Shown piece after piece: positions 23,404 to 32,150 of a DNA stretch of 64,000 bases. Position 1 is the stretch's first letter, and every line of letters starts with the position of its first letter. The DNA is from an uncultured Collinsella sp. (lineage in GTDB: Bacteria; Actinomycetota; Coriobacteriia; Coriobacteriales; Coriobacteriaceae), in the NCBI GenBank assembly GCA_947002045.1, contig CAMQJB010000001.1, positions 1 through 64,000 on the forward strand, written 5' to 3'. The notes beneath the pieces are model-generated. The model did no database searches. It was given only the letters and a program-made list of their open reading frames with translations, and was not told the origin of the DNA. Both the position numbers and the translations under genes were made by a program.

Positions 23404-24095
23404 GCATCCGCGACAACCTTGATATCTCGGCCTATCTGGTACTCGGCCCCGAAAACACGCTCGGGCGTCCCGTGGGCGATGTGGTGGCCCAGGCGCTCGA
23501 CGCAGGCTTTACCTGCATCCAGGTGCGCTCCAAGGTGGCAAGTGCCCGCGAGATCATCGCGCTGACGGGCGACGCCGCGCAGGCAATCGCACAGGCCGGC
23601 AAGACCGGTCAGGTCGCTCTGCTGATCGACGACCGCCTGGACTGCGTACTCGCCGCGCACGAGCAGGGCATCGCTGTCGACGGCGTGCACGTTGGCCAGA
23701 GCGATATTCCCGTCGAGGTCTGCCGCAAACTTTTGGGCCCCGATGCCATTCTGGGCCTTTCGGCCCGTTGCGAGGAGATGCTCGAGTACGTCAAGACCGC
23801 CGACATGAGCCTGGTCGACTACCTGGGCATCGGCCCGCTCCACGAGACCGAGACCAAGCGCGACTGCGGACGCGCGGCCGACGGCTCTATCATCACCAAG
23901 AGCTTTGAGGACTTGGCCGCACTCCACGCGGCAAGCCCCGTGCCCATCGTGGTGGGCGGCGGCGTCAAGACGGCCGACCTGCCGCAGCTCAAGGCCACCG
24001 GCGTCGATGGCTTCTTTGTGGTGAGCGCCGTCTGCAGTGCTGACGACCCCTGCGCCGCCGCCAAGGAGCTCGTCGACACCTGGCAGCAGGCATAG
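23400..24095 (+). CDS. thiE: thiamine-phosphate synthase ThiE
   Basis: A 231-aa TIM-barrel enzyme that joins hydroxymethylpyrimidine pyrophosphate and thiazole phosphate. Visible landmarks are IQVRSK (K/R at the pyrophosphate site), LLIDDR, GVHVGQSD, GLSARC, YLGIGPLHETETK and VVGGGVKT. No thiD is present in the cluster, so the pyrimidine kinase must lie elsewhere. Translation is probably coupled to the gene before. Confidence 0.93.
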   Translation: MSIRDNLDISAYLVLGPENTLGRPVGDVVAQALDAGFTCIQVRSKVASAREIIALTGDAAQAIAQAGKTGQVALLIDDRLDCVLAAHEQGIAVDGVHVGQSDIPVEVCRKLLGPDAILGLSARCEEMLEYVKTADMSLVDYLGIGPLHETETKRDCGRAADGSIITKSFEDLAALHAASPVPIVVGGGVKTADLPQLKATGVDGFFVVSAVCSADDPCAAAKELVDTWQQA

Positions 24096-24141
24096 ACTCA
24101 AGCCGAGCAGCCGATTCGCGGCCTCATATCTTCAATAGCGG

Positions 24142-24185
24142 AAAGCGCATCCCAGTTTGGGCCTCCATTCCGGGATGCGCTTTTC
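24142..24185 (+). terminator. intrinsic terminator of thi operon
   Basis: AAAGCGCATCCC / GGGATGCGCTTT stem followed by TTC, located between thiE and the convergent patatin gene. Confidence 0.8.
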
Positions 24186-24207
24186 GCCGAGTCCGCGGCA
24201 GTTTGCC

Positions 24208-25077
24208 CTACCCCGCTAGGTAGACCTCCAGCGCGGGCAAGGTCGCCTCCGCATCGTGGCGGCCGATCTGATAGATGCGCTCGAGCTCATCGGGCTCGCG
24301 GCACAGCGACGGCACCTTCACCGATTCGCTCGGCCGCACCACAAAGATTTCGCCGGCAGCCTCGCGACGCGCCAGGTCATCGAGCGTAGCATTGTAGACC
24401 TCATGCCGATGCTCAAGCGCCGCGACAAACTCCGGGTAGTGACGGAACACGCGCCGCAGCATGGGCATCACGCTGTTGGGCTGCTTCACAAAGCCCGCCG
24501 GCTGCGTGAGTACCACGATATTGCGGTCATACCCCTGCGCAAACAGCCATGCACTGGGAATAGAATCAGCCACGCCACCATCCAGATACTTATGCCCGTC
24601 AATAGCAACGGGACGCGTCGCCACGGGAATCGCCGACGATGCCCGGATCCACTCGATATCCCGCTCGTCGCCATAGGGCAGGTCGTGGTAGACGGCCTTG
24701 CCCGTCTCGATATCGGTGCACACGCACGTAAACCGCATAGGACAGGCGCGATACGCCTCCAAGTCAATGGGATCGCGCTCGATAGGCACCTCGTGATAGG
24801 CAAAATCGGCATTGAACATATCGCCGGTCCGCAGCCAGCTTGCTACACCCGCATAGCGCTTATCGGCACAATAGGCCTTGTTATAGCGAATGGCACGGCC
24901 GATCTGGCGCGATTTAAAATTGTAGCCAAACGCCGCGCCCGCCGAGACGCCCACCATATGGTCGCAGGTCAAACCGTGCTCCATCCAAACGTCGAGCACG
25001 CCCGCCGTATACATACCGCGGTAGCCGCCTCCCTCGAGCGCGAGCCCCACCGTGCGCGTCATAGTTGACTGTGCCAT
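24208..25077 (-). CDS. patatin-like phospholipase
   Basis: A 289-aa protein with the Ser-Asp dyad of patatins. The glycine-rich oxyanion loop EGGGYRG is near residue 16, the nucleophile elbow GVSAG follows, and the dyad Asp lies in DGGVAD. It belongs to the bacterial YjjU-like branch, with a C-terminal tail after the catalytic core. No signal peptide is seen, so it acts on cytosolic-side lipids. It is a single gene, convergent with the thi operon and divergent from the GGDEF/EAL gene. Confidence 0.87.
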   Translation of the reverse strand: MAQSTMTRTVGLALEGGGYRGMYTAGVLDVWMEHGLTCDHMVGVSAGAAFGYNFKSRQIGRAIRYNKAYCADKRYAGVASWLRTGDMFNADFAYHEVPIERDPIDLEAYRACPMRFTCVCTDIETGKAVYHDLPYGDERDIEWIRASSAIPVATRPVAIDGHKYLDGGVADSIPSAWLFAQGYDRNIVVLTQPAGFVKQPNSVMPMLRRVFRHYPEFVAALEHRHEVYNATLDDLARREAAGEIFVVRPSESVKVPSLCREPDELERIYQIGRHDAEATLPALEVYLAG

Positions 25078-25401
25078 GCGACCATCTCCATCCCCACAAA
25101 TTCAAACGGAACAAGTATACCCGTCAACATATACCGCCCCAGTCGCATTTTTATCGAACATCGCATCATCGCGCTGCCGTTTGTCGAATAATAGCCACCC
25201 ACAGCATGTGCACCCCTATATAATTTTGCACTGTTGTTTATACTACTCAGCAGTTATCAACAGCGAACATTAGCCGGCAAAGTAACCCAACAACGCAGCA
25301 AGGCGGGGGCCTGGATACACGCAAAACGCTGAGCAACGATGCGTGTACACAACGAGCTCGCCCGACGCAATCCGCTCCGACTTCAGAAAGCCGCTTAGAA
25401 C
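25078..25401. other. 324-bp divergent intergenic region with in-frame leader peptide
   Basis: This A/T-richer gap must hold promoters for the patatin gene (minus) and the GGDEF/EAL gene (plus). A small hairpin, TACACGCA / TGCGTGTA (25316-25347), precedes a possible 19-codon leader starting ATG 25339. That leader ends at TAG 25396 in the same frame as the GGDEF gene, with one codon before its ATG. No c-di-GMP riboswitch core could be recognised. TATACT near 25235 is a possible -10. Confidence 0.4.
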
Positions 25402-28119
25402 ATGGATACTGTCAGCAATTACACCGAAACGCTCGAAAAGACCGTCCGTGACCTTCTCGAGCGTCAGGAGGATCTGATCAGGACCGCCTTTACCGACCAG
25501 CTTACCGGGCTTGGCAACCGTGGCGGCTTTGCCCGCTCCCTCGAGGAGCTCTGGGAGCAGGACACCCCCGTTACCATGGCGTTCATCGATATCGACAATC
25601 TCAAGCACTGCAACGACGTCTTTGGGCATGACGAGGGCAACCGCTATATCTTGCAGGTAAGCCTCTATCTCAAACTGTATATGAAAGTGGACGAGGCGGC
25701 GTTTCGCATAGGCGGCGACGAGTTTGCTATCCTATCTACGATTGCGACCGAGGACGACCTCGCCGAACGTCTGGAACACTGCCGAACGATCCTGCTCAAA
25801 AACAACGATTCCGAGATGCCCCACTCGTTTAGCTACGGAGTGGCACACGCCGACCCCGCCCTGGGCGAAGCCTCCAATCGCATGAGACTCGACGCCGACC
25901 ATCGCATGTACGACTACAAGCTACGTCATGCCATGCATCTCGATCGGCGCAATATCACGCAAGTCCACGCCGACGACTTCGAAATAAGCGATCGTATTTT
26001 TGACGCCTTTTCGATGCTCAACGAGGGCCGTTATTTCTTTATCGAGAACTTGGACGAGGACCGCACCCTTTGGTCGCAAGGTGCCTTGCGCGATCTCGGT
26101 CTTCCTTCGGAGCACATAGACAGCTGCCGCGATTTCTGGAAGACGCGCGTCCATCCCGATGACCTCGAGGCCTACGCCAACGACATCAACCAGATCTTTA
26201 ACGGCTCCAAACACCGCCGCGTCATGCAGTACCGCATGCGCAATGCCGCGGGTGACTACGTTCTCTGCCGTGCTCGCGGGTTTCGCATCGACGGCGACGG
26301 AAATGTCCCCTCGCTCTATGTCGGCGAACTCGTCAACCACTCGCTTGCCGAAACCGTCGACGCCGCCACAGGCCTCGGAACGCAGCGCATGCTGGTCAAC
26401 GCTATCGATGCCTGCCGTCGCGACCGCTGCGAGACGGGGCTTATAGCGGTGCGCATTCGTGGCACGGCGAATCTCAACGAGCTCTACGGGGCCGAGGCTG
26501 TCGACAACATGCTTGCCGAATACGCAGGCCGCATGCTGTCGATCACCCGCGGCAGAAGCCGGGTCTTCCGTTCACGAAGCGTCCAGCTCGTCGTGCTCAG
26601 CAACGATTTGGACCATGAGGCATTCGAGCAACTGACCCGCCACCTTAAAGAGGCTGTTTTCGCTCCTGTTCAAATCGCGGGCGACACCATTACTCCCGTC
26701 TGCCTTGTCGTCCCGGCCTTTTACGAGCAGTTAACCCATCAAGCGACCGCCGTTTTAGGCGAACTCGACCGTCGCCTTCGCACGGCCGGCGGGCTTGTTC
26801 CCAACGACAGCCTCCCCATACCCGAGGCGGAGCGCAAAAGCGCCATCGCCGAACGTATCGACTCGCTCACGGGCCTCTATCGACCCAGCGAGTTTATGCG
26901 GCGCGCCAACGCATTTCTCGAGGCAAGGCGCGACGACACCTGGTGCATCGCCACCGTCGACATGGGTCACATGCGCCTGTTTAATGAATGGCACGGCCAG
27001 GCCGAGGGCGACCGCGTACTCGCCGATGTGGGCACGGTCCTCAAGGACATCGAGAATGCCGATATGGGCGTCGCAGGGTACTGGGGCCAAGATGACTTTT
27101 GCGTACTCATCCCCTTTAAGCACATCACCGTCCATCAAATCTACAACCGCGTTCGCGAGGCAGTAGCCAGGCATGATGACGGCGTAGGTTTTTGGCCGTC
27201 CATGGGCATTTACCCCATCGACTCCAATGAGGAGATCACCATCGATGCGCAGGCAAAGGCCATGTTTACCAATCGACGCGCCAAAAACGACTTCAAGGAG
27301 CGCATTACTATTTTCCGCCCCGAAGAATATGAACACGAGATTGCGTTCCACCGCACGCTGACCGAGTTCCAGTACGCGCTCTCAAATGGCCGCATCACGT
27401 ACTACCTGCAGCCCCAGGTCGATATGGAAACCGGCGAGATCATTGGCGCCGAGGCACTTACGCGCTGGATTGACAAGGACGGCTCTCTCATTTCGCCCGC
27501 AACGTTTATTCCCGCACTCGAGGAAAGCGGCTTTGTGGTGACGCTCGACAAGTACATTTGGCAGGGTGTCGCCATATGGCTTCGCGAGTGTCTCGATCGC
27601 AGTCTTCGCGTGGTTCCGGTCTCGCTTAATGTGTCTCGCGTGGACATTCTTGCCTGCGACGTTGCCGAGCATATGGGATCGCTCGCCGCCCAATACAACC
27701 TGCCGCCCGAGCTCATGCGCATCGAGATCACCGAGACGGCTTATACGGGAGAGTCCGAAGCCGTGGACAAACTGACAGCCGACTTGCACACCCGCGGCTT
27801 CTCGACCTATATGGACGATTTTGGCACCGGTCAGTCCACGCTCGCGATGCTCAAGAACGTCAACGTCGACGTCATCAAGCTCGACCGCACCTTTGTGCCC
27901 ACCGACCGCGATCAAGGCCGCAGCGCGCAGATCGTGTCATCGATGCTCGAGATGGCGCAGTCGCTCCATCTGCCCATTGTAATCGAAGGCGTCGAGACAG
28001 ATGAGCAGGCGAACATGCTACGCCACATGGGCGCCCGCTACGCTCAGGGTTTCCTCTACTACCGCCCCATGCCGGCGAAGGATTTTGAGGCATTGCTCGA
28101 TGGTGGCAATAACAACTGA
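25402..28119 (+). CDS. multidomain GGDEF-PAS-GGDEF-GGDEF-EAL cyclic-di-GMP protein
   Basis: A 905-aa cytoplasmic protein. A short coiled-coil-like N-terminus leads to an intact diguanylate cyclase domain (RIGGDEF, 102-108; no RxxD inhibitory site five residues before). A PAS-like sensor follows (about 190-320). Two degenerate GGDEF-like domains come next; one reads RSRSVQ and the other GQDDF near residue 560 in place of GGDEF. An EAL phosphodiesterase domain closes the protein, with EALTRW (684), EITE, DDFGTG (805), IKLDR, EGVET and QG all present. It could both make and degrade c-di-GMP. The start ATG 25402 lacks a strong SD and is preceded by an in-frame stop. A shorter paralogue lies next to it. 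Confidence 0.9.
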   Translation: MDTVSNYTETLEKTVRDLLERQEDLIRTAFTDQLTGLGNRGGFARSLEELWEQDTPVTMAFIDIDNLKHCNDVFGHDEGNRYILQVSLYLKLYMKVDEAAFRIGGDEFAILSTIATEDDLAERLEHCRTILLKNNDSEMPHSFSYGVAHADPALGEASNRMRLDADHRMYDYKLRHAMHLDRRNITQVHADDFEISDRIFDAFSMLNEGRYFFIENLDEDRTLWSQGALRDLGLPSEHIDSCRDFWKTRVHPDDLEAYANDINQIFNGSKHRRVMQYRMRNAAGDYVLCRARGFRIDGDGNVPSLYVGELVNHSLAETVDAATGLGTQRMLVNAIDACRRDRCETGLIAVRIRGTANLNELYGAEAVDNMLAEYAGRMLSITRGRSRVFRSRSVQLVVLSNDLDHEAFEQLTRHLKEAVFAPVQIAGDTITPVCLVVPAFYEQLTHQATAVLGELDRRLRTAGGLVPNDSLPIPEAERKSAIAERIDSLTGLYRPSEFMRRANAFLEARRDDTWCIATVDMGHMRLFNEWHGQAEGDRVLADVGTVLKDIENADMGVAGYWGQDDFCVLIPFKHITVHQIYNRVREAVARHDDGVGFWPSMGIYPIDSNEEITIDAQAKAMFTNRRAKNDFKERITIFRPEEYEHEIAFHRTLTEFQYALSNGRITYYLQPQVDMETGEIIGAEALTRWIDKDGSLISPATFIPALEESGFVVTLDKYIWQGVAIWLRECLDRSLRVVPVSLNVSRVDILACDVAEHMGSLAAQYNLPPELMRIEITETAYTGESEAVDKLTADLHTRGFSTYMDDFGTGQSTLAMLKNVNVDVIKLDRTFVPTDRDQGRSAQIVSSMLEMAQSLHLPIVIEGVETDEQANMLRHMGARYAQGFLYYRPMPAKDFEALLDGGNNN

Positions 28120-28177
28120 TACGCTCGTGCGCAAAACGCCACCGTCGAAGGGGGTATTTGTCTCCATTAGCTAACTT

Positions 28178-28208
28178 ATATCCCCAATTCAAACCAAATT
28201 GGGGATAT
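28178..28208. promoter_or_regulatory. dyad upstream of second GGDEF gene
   Basis: ATATCCCCAATT-N7-AATTGGGGATAT, a perfect 12-bp stem in the gap between the two GGDEF genes. No T-run follows. Its ATCCCCA half-site recurs in the palindrome at 6857-6880. It could be an operator or a weak transcript end. Confidence 0.45.
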
Positions 28209-28246
28209 GATACAAACCGTTGTTCCACCCAAGGAGGTTATCCATC

Positions 28247-29776
28247 ATGAACGAGTCGTACCGCATGGGCGAGCAATCGATTATTGCCTATCTTCAGCGA
28301 CTTGCGAATGGCATCTCGACCGCCGAACTCGATGTTGCCGCGCTGCCTGCTGAGCTGCGCGCCGTTGGCGAGCAACTGCAAAAGACGCATGCCATCCTGC
28401 AACAAGAGCGCCGGCTGCTTGAGAGCAACGCCTATATCGACCCGCTCACCAACTTGGGCAACCGCGGCGGACTCGACCGTCACGTCGAGCAACTCTGGCA
28501 CAAAGGTGACCCCTTCACCTGCGCCTATATTGACATCGACCATCTCAAACATTGCAATGATAGGTTTGGCCACGCCGAAGGCAATCGCTATATTCTGAGC
28601 ATCTGCCGCACGCTCTCCGAAACCATGGAGCACGATGAGATGCTGTTCCGCATCGGTGGAGACGAGTTTGTGCTCATCTCGCTCTCCGCAAACGAGACCG
28701 AACTCGAGCAGCGCTTGGAGCGGGTACGTGCCGGGCTGATCGAGGCGAGCTCAAGTGGCAAGGCGCCCATGATCGCCAGCTTTAGCTTTGGCTGCTCGCG
28801 CGTCGATCCACTTGCCGGCGACACGCGTCGCCAGATGACGATGGATGCCGATCGCAAGATGTATCGCTATAAGCTTATGCATCGTGTGCAGCAACCGAAA
28901 GACAATGACGCGCCGCAACGCCCAATCGTCGATCAGCTTCCCTGCAACGACCGGGTGTTCCAAGCGATCTCCATGAGCTCCGAGACGCGCTATCCGTTCA
29001 TCCTTAACCTCGATACGGGAGAATCGCAATGGTCGGTTAACGCCGTGCGCGATTTTGACCTGCCCTCCCAGCACCCTTTTAACTCACTCGACATGTGGCT
29101 CGCCCGCGTTCATCCCGAGGACCGCGACAACGTACGCGCCGAGCTCGACATGGTGATAAACGGCACGTGGCACTTCCACTACATGCAGTATCGCGTAATG
29201 GATGCCACCGGAAAATACGTGCTTTGCGACTGCACAGGTTACCGCTTGGACGGCACCGATACCGAGCCCAGCATGTATGTGGGCACTATCATCAACCGAA
29301 GCTTGGCAGATACGACCGACTCGGTAACGGGCCTGGGCGATGTCCACGCGCTGGTCAACGCTATTGGAGAGATGCGCCGCGTGGCGCGCGAGGCAGGCTT
29401 TATTGCCATTAAGGTCGACGATATCGCCGAAGTCAATGCCCGCTTTGGATTCGATGCAGGCGACCGCGTGCTCGCCGAAAGTGCCGCCTGCCTCATGGAT
29501 TGTTCGCGCGGCAAGGGTCGCCTGTTCCGCTCGACGGGACCAATGTTCGTGGCGCTTTTCGATGAGCTCGGCCCCGAGGCAATCGACGAGCTCGCAAACG
29601 AAATCGAACGATTCCTGGGTTCTCCCGTGCTCATCGGCTCGCTTGAATATCAGCCGCCCATTCGCGTGGCCACGCTCCATCTGAACAGCGTTGGCCGACA
29701 GCCCGTTTCCATTTTGAACGAGCTCAAAGCGTTGCTCGGTAAAGCCGTGCAGGTTCCAGGTACCAAACTGGATTAG
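28247..29776 (+). CDS. GGDEF-PAS-degenerate GGDEF diguanylate cyclase
   Basis: A 509-aa paralogue of the first three domains of the preceding protein. The GGDEF domain is intact (FRIGGDEF, no RxxD inhibitory site), followed by a PAS-like sensor (RVHPEDRDNV is shared as RVHPDDLEAY) and a decayed GGDEF domain without the motif. It has no EAL domain. The N-terminus is a short coiled coil. ATG 28247 follows AAGGAGG. Likely a cyclase that arose from a tandem duplication followed by loss of the 3' half, or the reverse. The two may respond to the same signal with opposite outputs. Confidence 0.87.
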   Translation: MNESYRMGEQSIIAYLQRLANGISTAELDVAALPAELRAVGEQLQKTHAILQQERRLLESNAYIDPLTNLGNRGGLDRHVEQLWHKGDPFTCAYIDIDHLKHCNDRFGHAEGNRYILSICRTLSETMEHDEMLFRIGGDEFVLISLSANETELEQRLERVRAGLIEASSSGKAPMIASFSFGCSRVDPLAGDTRRQMTMDADRKMYRYKLMHRVQQPKDNDAPQRPIVDQLPCNDRVFQAISMSSETRYPFILNLDTGESQWSVNAVRDFDLPSQHPFNSLDMWLARVHPEDRDNVRAELDMVINGTWHFHYMQYRVMDATGKYVLCDCTGYRLDGTDTEPSMYVGTIINRSLADTTDSVTGLGDVHALVNAIGEMRRVAREAGFIAIKVDDIAEVNARFGFDAGDRVLAESAACLMDCSRGKGRLFRSTGPMFVALFDELGPEAIDELANEIERFLGSPVLIGSLEYQPPIRVATLHLNSVGRQPVSILNELKALLGKAVQVPGTKLD

Positions 29777-29850
29777 CACCGCGCCCGCACCGCCTCCCCC
29801 ATCGTGCGATAATCCTCTGCAGAAGTCACCAACAGCAGAGGGAGTTTGTG

Positions 29851-30474
29851 ATGAAGGTTCTTTTGGTCAATGGCAGTCCCAAGGCAAACGGCAACACCGC
29901 CCGCGCACTCGCCGAAGTCGCCGAGCAACTCAACGCCGAGGGTATCGATACCGAGGTGTTCCAGCTGGGCGCCAAGCCCATTCGCGACTGCATTGGCTGT
30001 GGCCAGTGCGGCAAGCTCGATTGCCGCTGCACCTTTGACGACGACGTGGTGAACGAGCTGATCGCTGCCGCCGAGCAGGCAGATGGCTTTGTCTTTGGCT
30101 CCCCCGTCTACTATGCGCATCCCAGCGGACGCATCCTCTCGGCTCTCGACCGCGCATTCTATGCTGGCAGCAAGGCCTTTGCGCACAAGCCGGGTGCCGC
30201 GGTCGCCGTCGCCCGCCGTGGCGGCACGTCGACCACCTTCGACGTACTCAACAAGTACTTCACCATCAACCAGATGCCCGTGGTTGCCTCCACGTACTGG
30301 AACAACGTGTTTGGTCGCGTGCCCGGCGACGCCAATGGGGACGCCGAGGGCCTTGCCACCATGCGCAACATCGGCAAAAACATGGCCTGGCTCCTTCGCT
30401 GTATCGAGGCAGGACAGGCCGCCGGCATCAACGCACCCGAGGCAGATCGAGCAACGACCAACTTCATCAGGTAG
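29851..30474 (+). CDS. NADPH-dependent FMN reductase-like flavoprotein
   Basis: A 207-aa flavodoxin-fold protein. NGSPKANGNT binds the FMN phosphate, and SPVYYAHPSG contacts the isoalloxazine ring. A CIGCGQCGKLDCRC cluster (residues about 48-61) is like that of iron-sulfur flavoproteins, but its spacing suits at most a partial cluster. ATG 29851 is chosen over the GTG one codon earlier because GAGGGAG then has normal spacing. It is followed 17 bp later by the ArsC-like gene, likely the same transcript. Confidence 0.85.
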   Translation: MKVLLVNGSPKANGNTARALAEVAEQLNAEGIDTEVFQLGAKPIRDCIGCGQCGKLDCRCTFDDDVVNELIAAAEQADGFVFGSPVYYAHPSGRILSALDRAFYAGSKAFAHKPGAAVAVARRGGTSTTFDVLNKYFTINQMPVVASTYWNNVFGRVPGDANGDAEGLATMRNIGKNMAWLLRCIEAGQAAGINAPEADRATTNFIR

Positions 30475-30491
30475 AACGGCGGAACAAATAC

Positions 30492-30833
30492 ATGAACGTG
30501 CAGATTTTTGGCACCAAAAAGTCCTTCGATACCAAGAAAGCACAGCGCTTCTTCAAAGAGCGCCGCATTAAGGTGCAGTTTATCGACCTTAAGGAAAAGG
30601 AGATGAGCAAGGGCGAGCTCACGAGCGTGATGCAGGCGGTCGGCGGCATCGACAAGCTGCTCAACCCCAAAGCCAAGGACGAGGAGACGCTCGCGCTCAT
30701 CCAGCACCTCACCCCTAGCCAGCGCTTCGACAAGCTGCTCGAGAACCAGCAGGTTCTAGCCGAGCCCATCGTGCGCAACGGTAAGAAGGCCACCGTCGGT
30801 TATTGCCCCGATGTATGGGGAGCCTGGGAGTAG
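30492..30833 (+). CDS. ArsC/Spx-family protein with Ser in place of the catalytic Cys
   Basis: A 113-aa thioredoxin-fold protein of the ArsC/YffB/Spx family. The N-terminal motif reads GTKKSFDTKKA, where family members usually have Cys-x-x-T-x-K-K-A. Residue 11 is Ser, so a thiol-based reductase mechanism is not possible at this site. The rest of the family pattern, including PIVRNGKKATVGY near the C-terminus, is preserved. It may act as a regulator or in protein binding. It is probably co-transcribed with the flavoprotein gene before it. Confidence 0.8.
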   Translation: MNVQIFGTKKSFDTKKAQRFFKERRIKVQFIDLKEKEMSKGELTSVMQAVGGIDKLLNPKAKDEETLALIQHLTPSQRFDKLLENQQVLAEPIVRNGKKATVGYCPDVWGAWE

Positions 30834-30919
30834 CTTGTGTTATTTGCCGGCGCGTGGGTATAAGAGCAGGCGTTTGGCATAAGATTCAACTGTAAGCCAT
30901 GTCTAACAAAGGAGGGCAC

Positions 30920-32050
30920 ATGCCCAACAAACCCGTGAAGATCATCATGCTTACCGGATACCTCGGTGCCGGCAAGACCACGCTGCTCAACCACATCCTC
31001 GCTAACGACGGCGGCATCCGCGCCGCCGTGATCGTCAACGACATCGGCGAGATCAACGTCGACGCCAGCCTTATCGCCGACGGCGGCCTTTCCGAGACCG
31101 ATGACCTCATCCCGCTCACCAACGGCTGCATCTGCTGCACGCTTTCGGACGACCTTGCCAACCAGCTGCAGGGCATCGCCGATTCGGGCAACTTCGACTA
31201 CATCATCATCGAGGCATCGGGTATTTGCGAGCCTATCCCCATCGCCTACACCATCTCGAGCTTCTGCGACGAGGCCAAGGTGGGCGGCGAGCCCAAGCTC
31301 GCGCTCGACAACATCGTGGCCGTGGTCGACTGCGCCCGCATGTACGACGAGTTCAACGGCGGTCGCGACCTGCTGGCAGAGGATATCGACGAGGACGACA
31401 TCGAGAGCCTGCTCATCCAGCAGATCGAGTTCTGCTCCACGCTGATTCTCAACAAGACCGATACCGTGAGCCCTGAGCAGATCGCCGAGCTCAAGGCCAT
31501 CGTGCGCAGCCTGCAGAAAGATGCCGTGATCGTCGAGGCCCAAAACGGCGAGGTCCCCATGGAGGAGCTGCTCGACACCGACCGCTTCGACTTTATGCGC
31601 GCCTACAACTCCGCCGCCTGGATCGAGGCCATGGAGCATCCCGAGGAGCACGACGACCCCGAGGTGCTCGAGTACGACATCGAGACCTTTGTGTACTCGC
31701 GCCGCAAGCCGTTTGACCTGCAGAAGTTCACCGATTTTGTTGAGCAGGAGTGGCCCGACGAGGTCATTCGCGTCAAGGGCCCGCTGTGGCAGACCGGCGA
31801 TCCGGACATGTGCTACATGTTCGAGCAGGCCGGCCACCAGATGCGCCTGATGGAGAACGGCCTGTTCGTTGACTCGGCGCCCGAGGGCGAGAAGCAGAAG
31901 ATCATCGACGAGAACCCCGAGATCATGCAGATTTGGGACGACGAGACGGGCGACCGCATGACGAGCCTGTGCATCATCGGCCGTCACATGGACAAGGATG
32001 CGCTCATCGCCTCCCTCGATGCTTGCCTGACCGACTGGCACCGCGCCTAG
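30920..32050 (+). CDS. CobW/ZNG-family metal chaperone GTPase
   Basis: A 376-aa G3E GTPase. Walker A is GYLGAGKTTL, the metal motif is GCICCTL (CxCC), the G4 motif is NKTD, and the C-terminal CobW_C domain starts about residue 255. G3E proteins deliver Zn, Co or Ni to client enzymes. No metalloenzyme or cobalamin genes are adjacent, so the client is unknown; a zinc role is the default guess. ATG 30920 follows AAAGGAGGG. A good SD and an independent start suggest its own translation unit. Confidence 0.87.
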   Translation: MPNKPVKIIMLTGYLGAGKTTLLNHILANDGGIRAAVIVNDIGEINVDASLIADGGLSETDDLIPLTNGCICCTLSDDLANQLQGIADSGNFDYIIIEASGICEPIPIAYTISSFCDEAKVGGEPKLALDNIVAVVDCARMYDEFNGGRDLLAEDIDEDDIESLLIQQIEFCSTLILNKTDTVSPEQIAELKAIVRSLQKDAVIVEAQNGEVPMEELLDTDRFDFMRAYNSAAWIEAMEHPEEHDDPEVLEYDIETFVYSRRKPFDLQKFTDFVEQEWPDEVIRVKGPLWQTGDPDMCYMFEQAGHQMRLMENGLFVDSAPEGEKQKIIDENPEIMQIWDDETGDRMTSLCIIGRHMDKDALIASLDACLTDWHRA

Positions 32051-32088
32051 GTTTATCCAAGCGGGCATTTTCCGCCCACGTAACCGCC

Positions 32089-32130
32089 AAACCACCACGA
32101 AGGTGCCTGTCCCCTTCGTGGTGGTTTTTC
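32089..32130 (+). terminator. REP-like hairpin acting as terminator after CobW gene
   Basis: AAACCACCACGAAGG pairs with CCTTCGTGGTGGTTT (32113-32127), with TGCCTGTCC between, and is followed by TT. The internal CTGTCC matches the core of the other hairpins in the window. Confidence 0.7.
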
Positions 32131-32150
32131 GTTCTGAGCCAAGGAGATTC

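Noticed and set aside
25260..25401. c-di-GMP riboswitch upstream of GGDEF/EAL gene
   Set aside because: The conserved core and paired elements could not be found; only a short hairpin is present.
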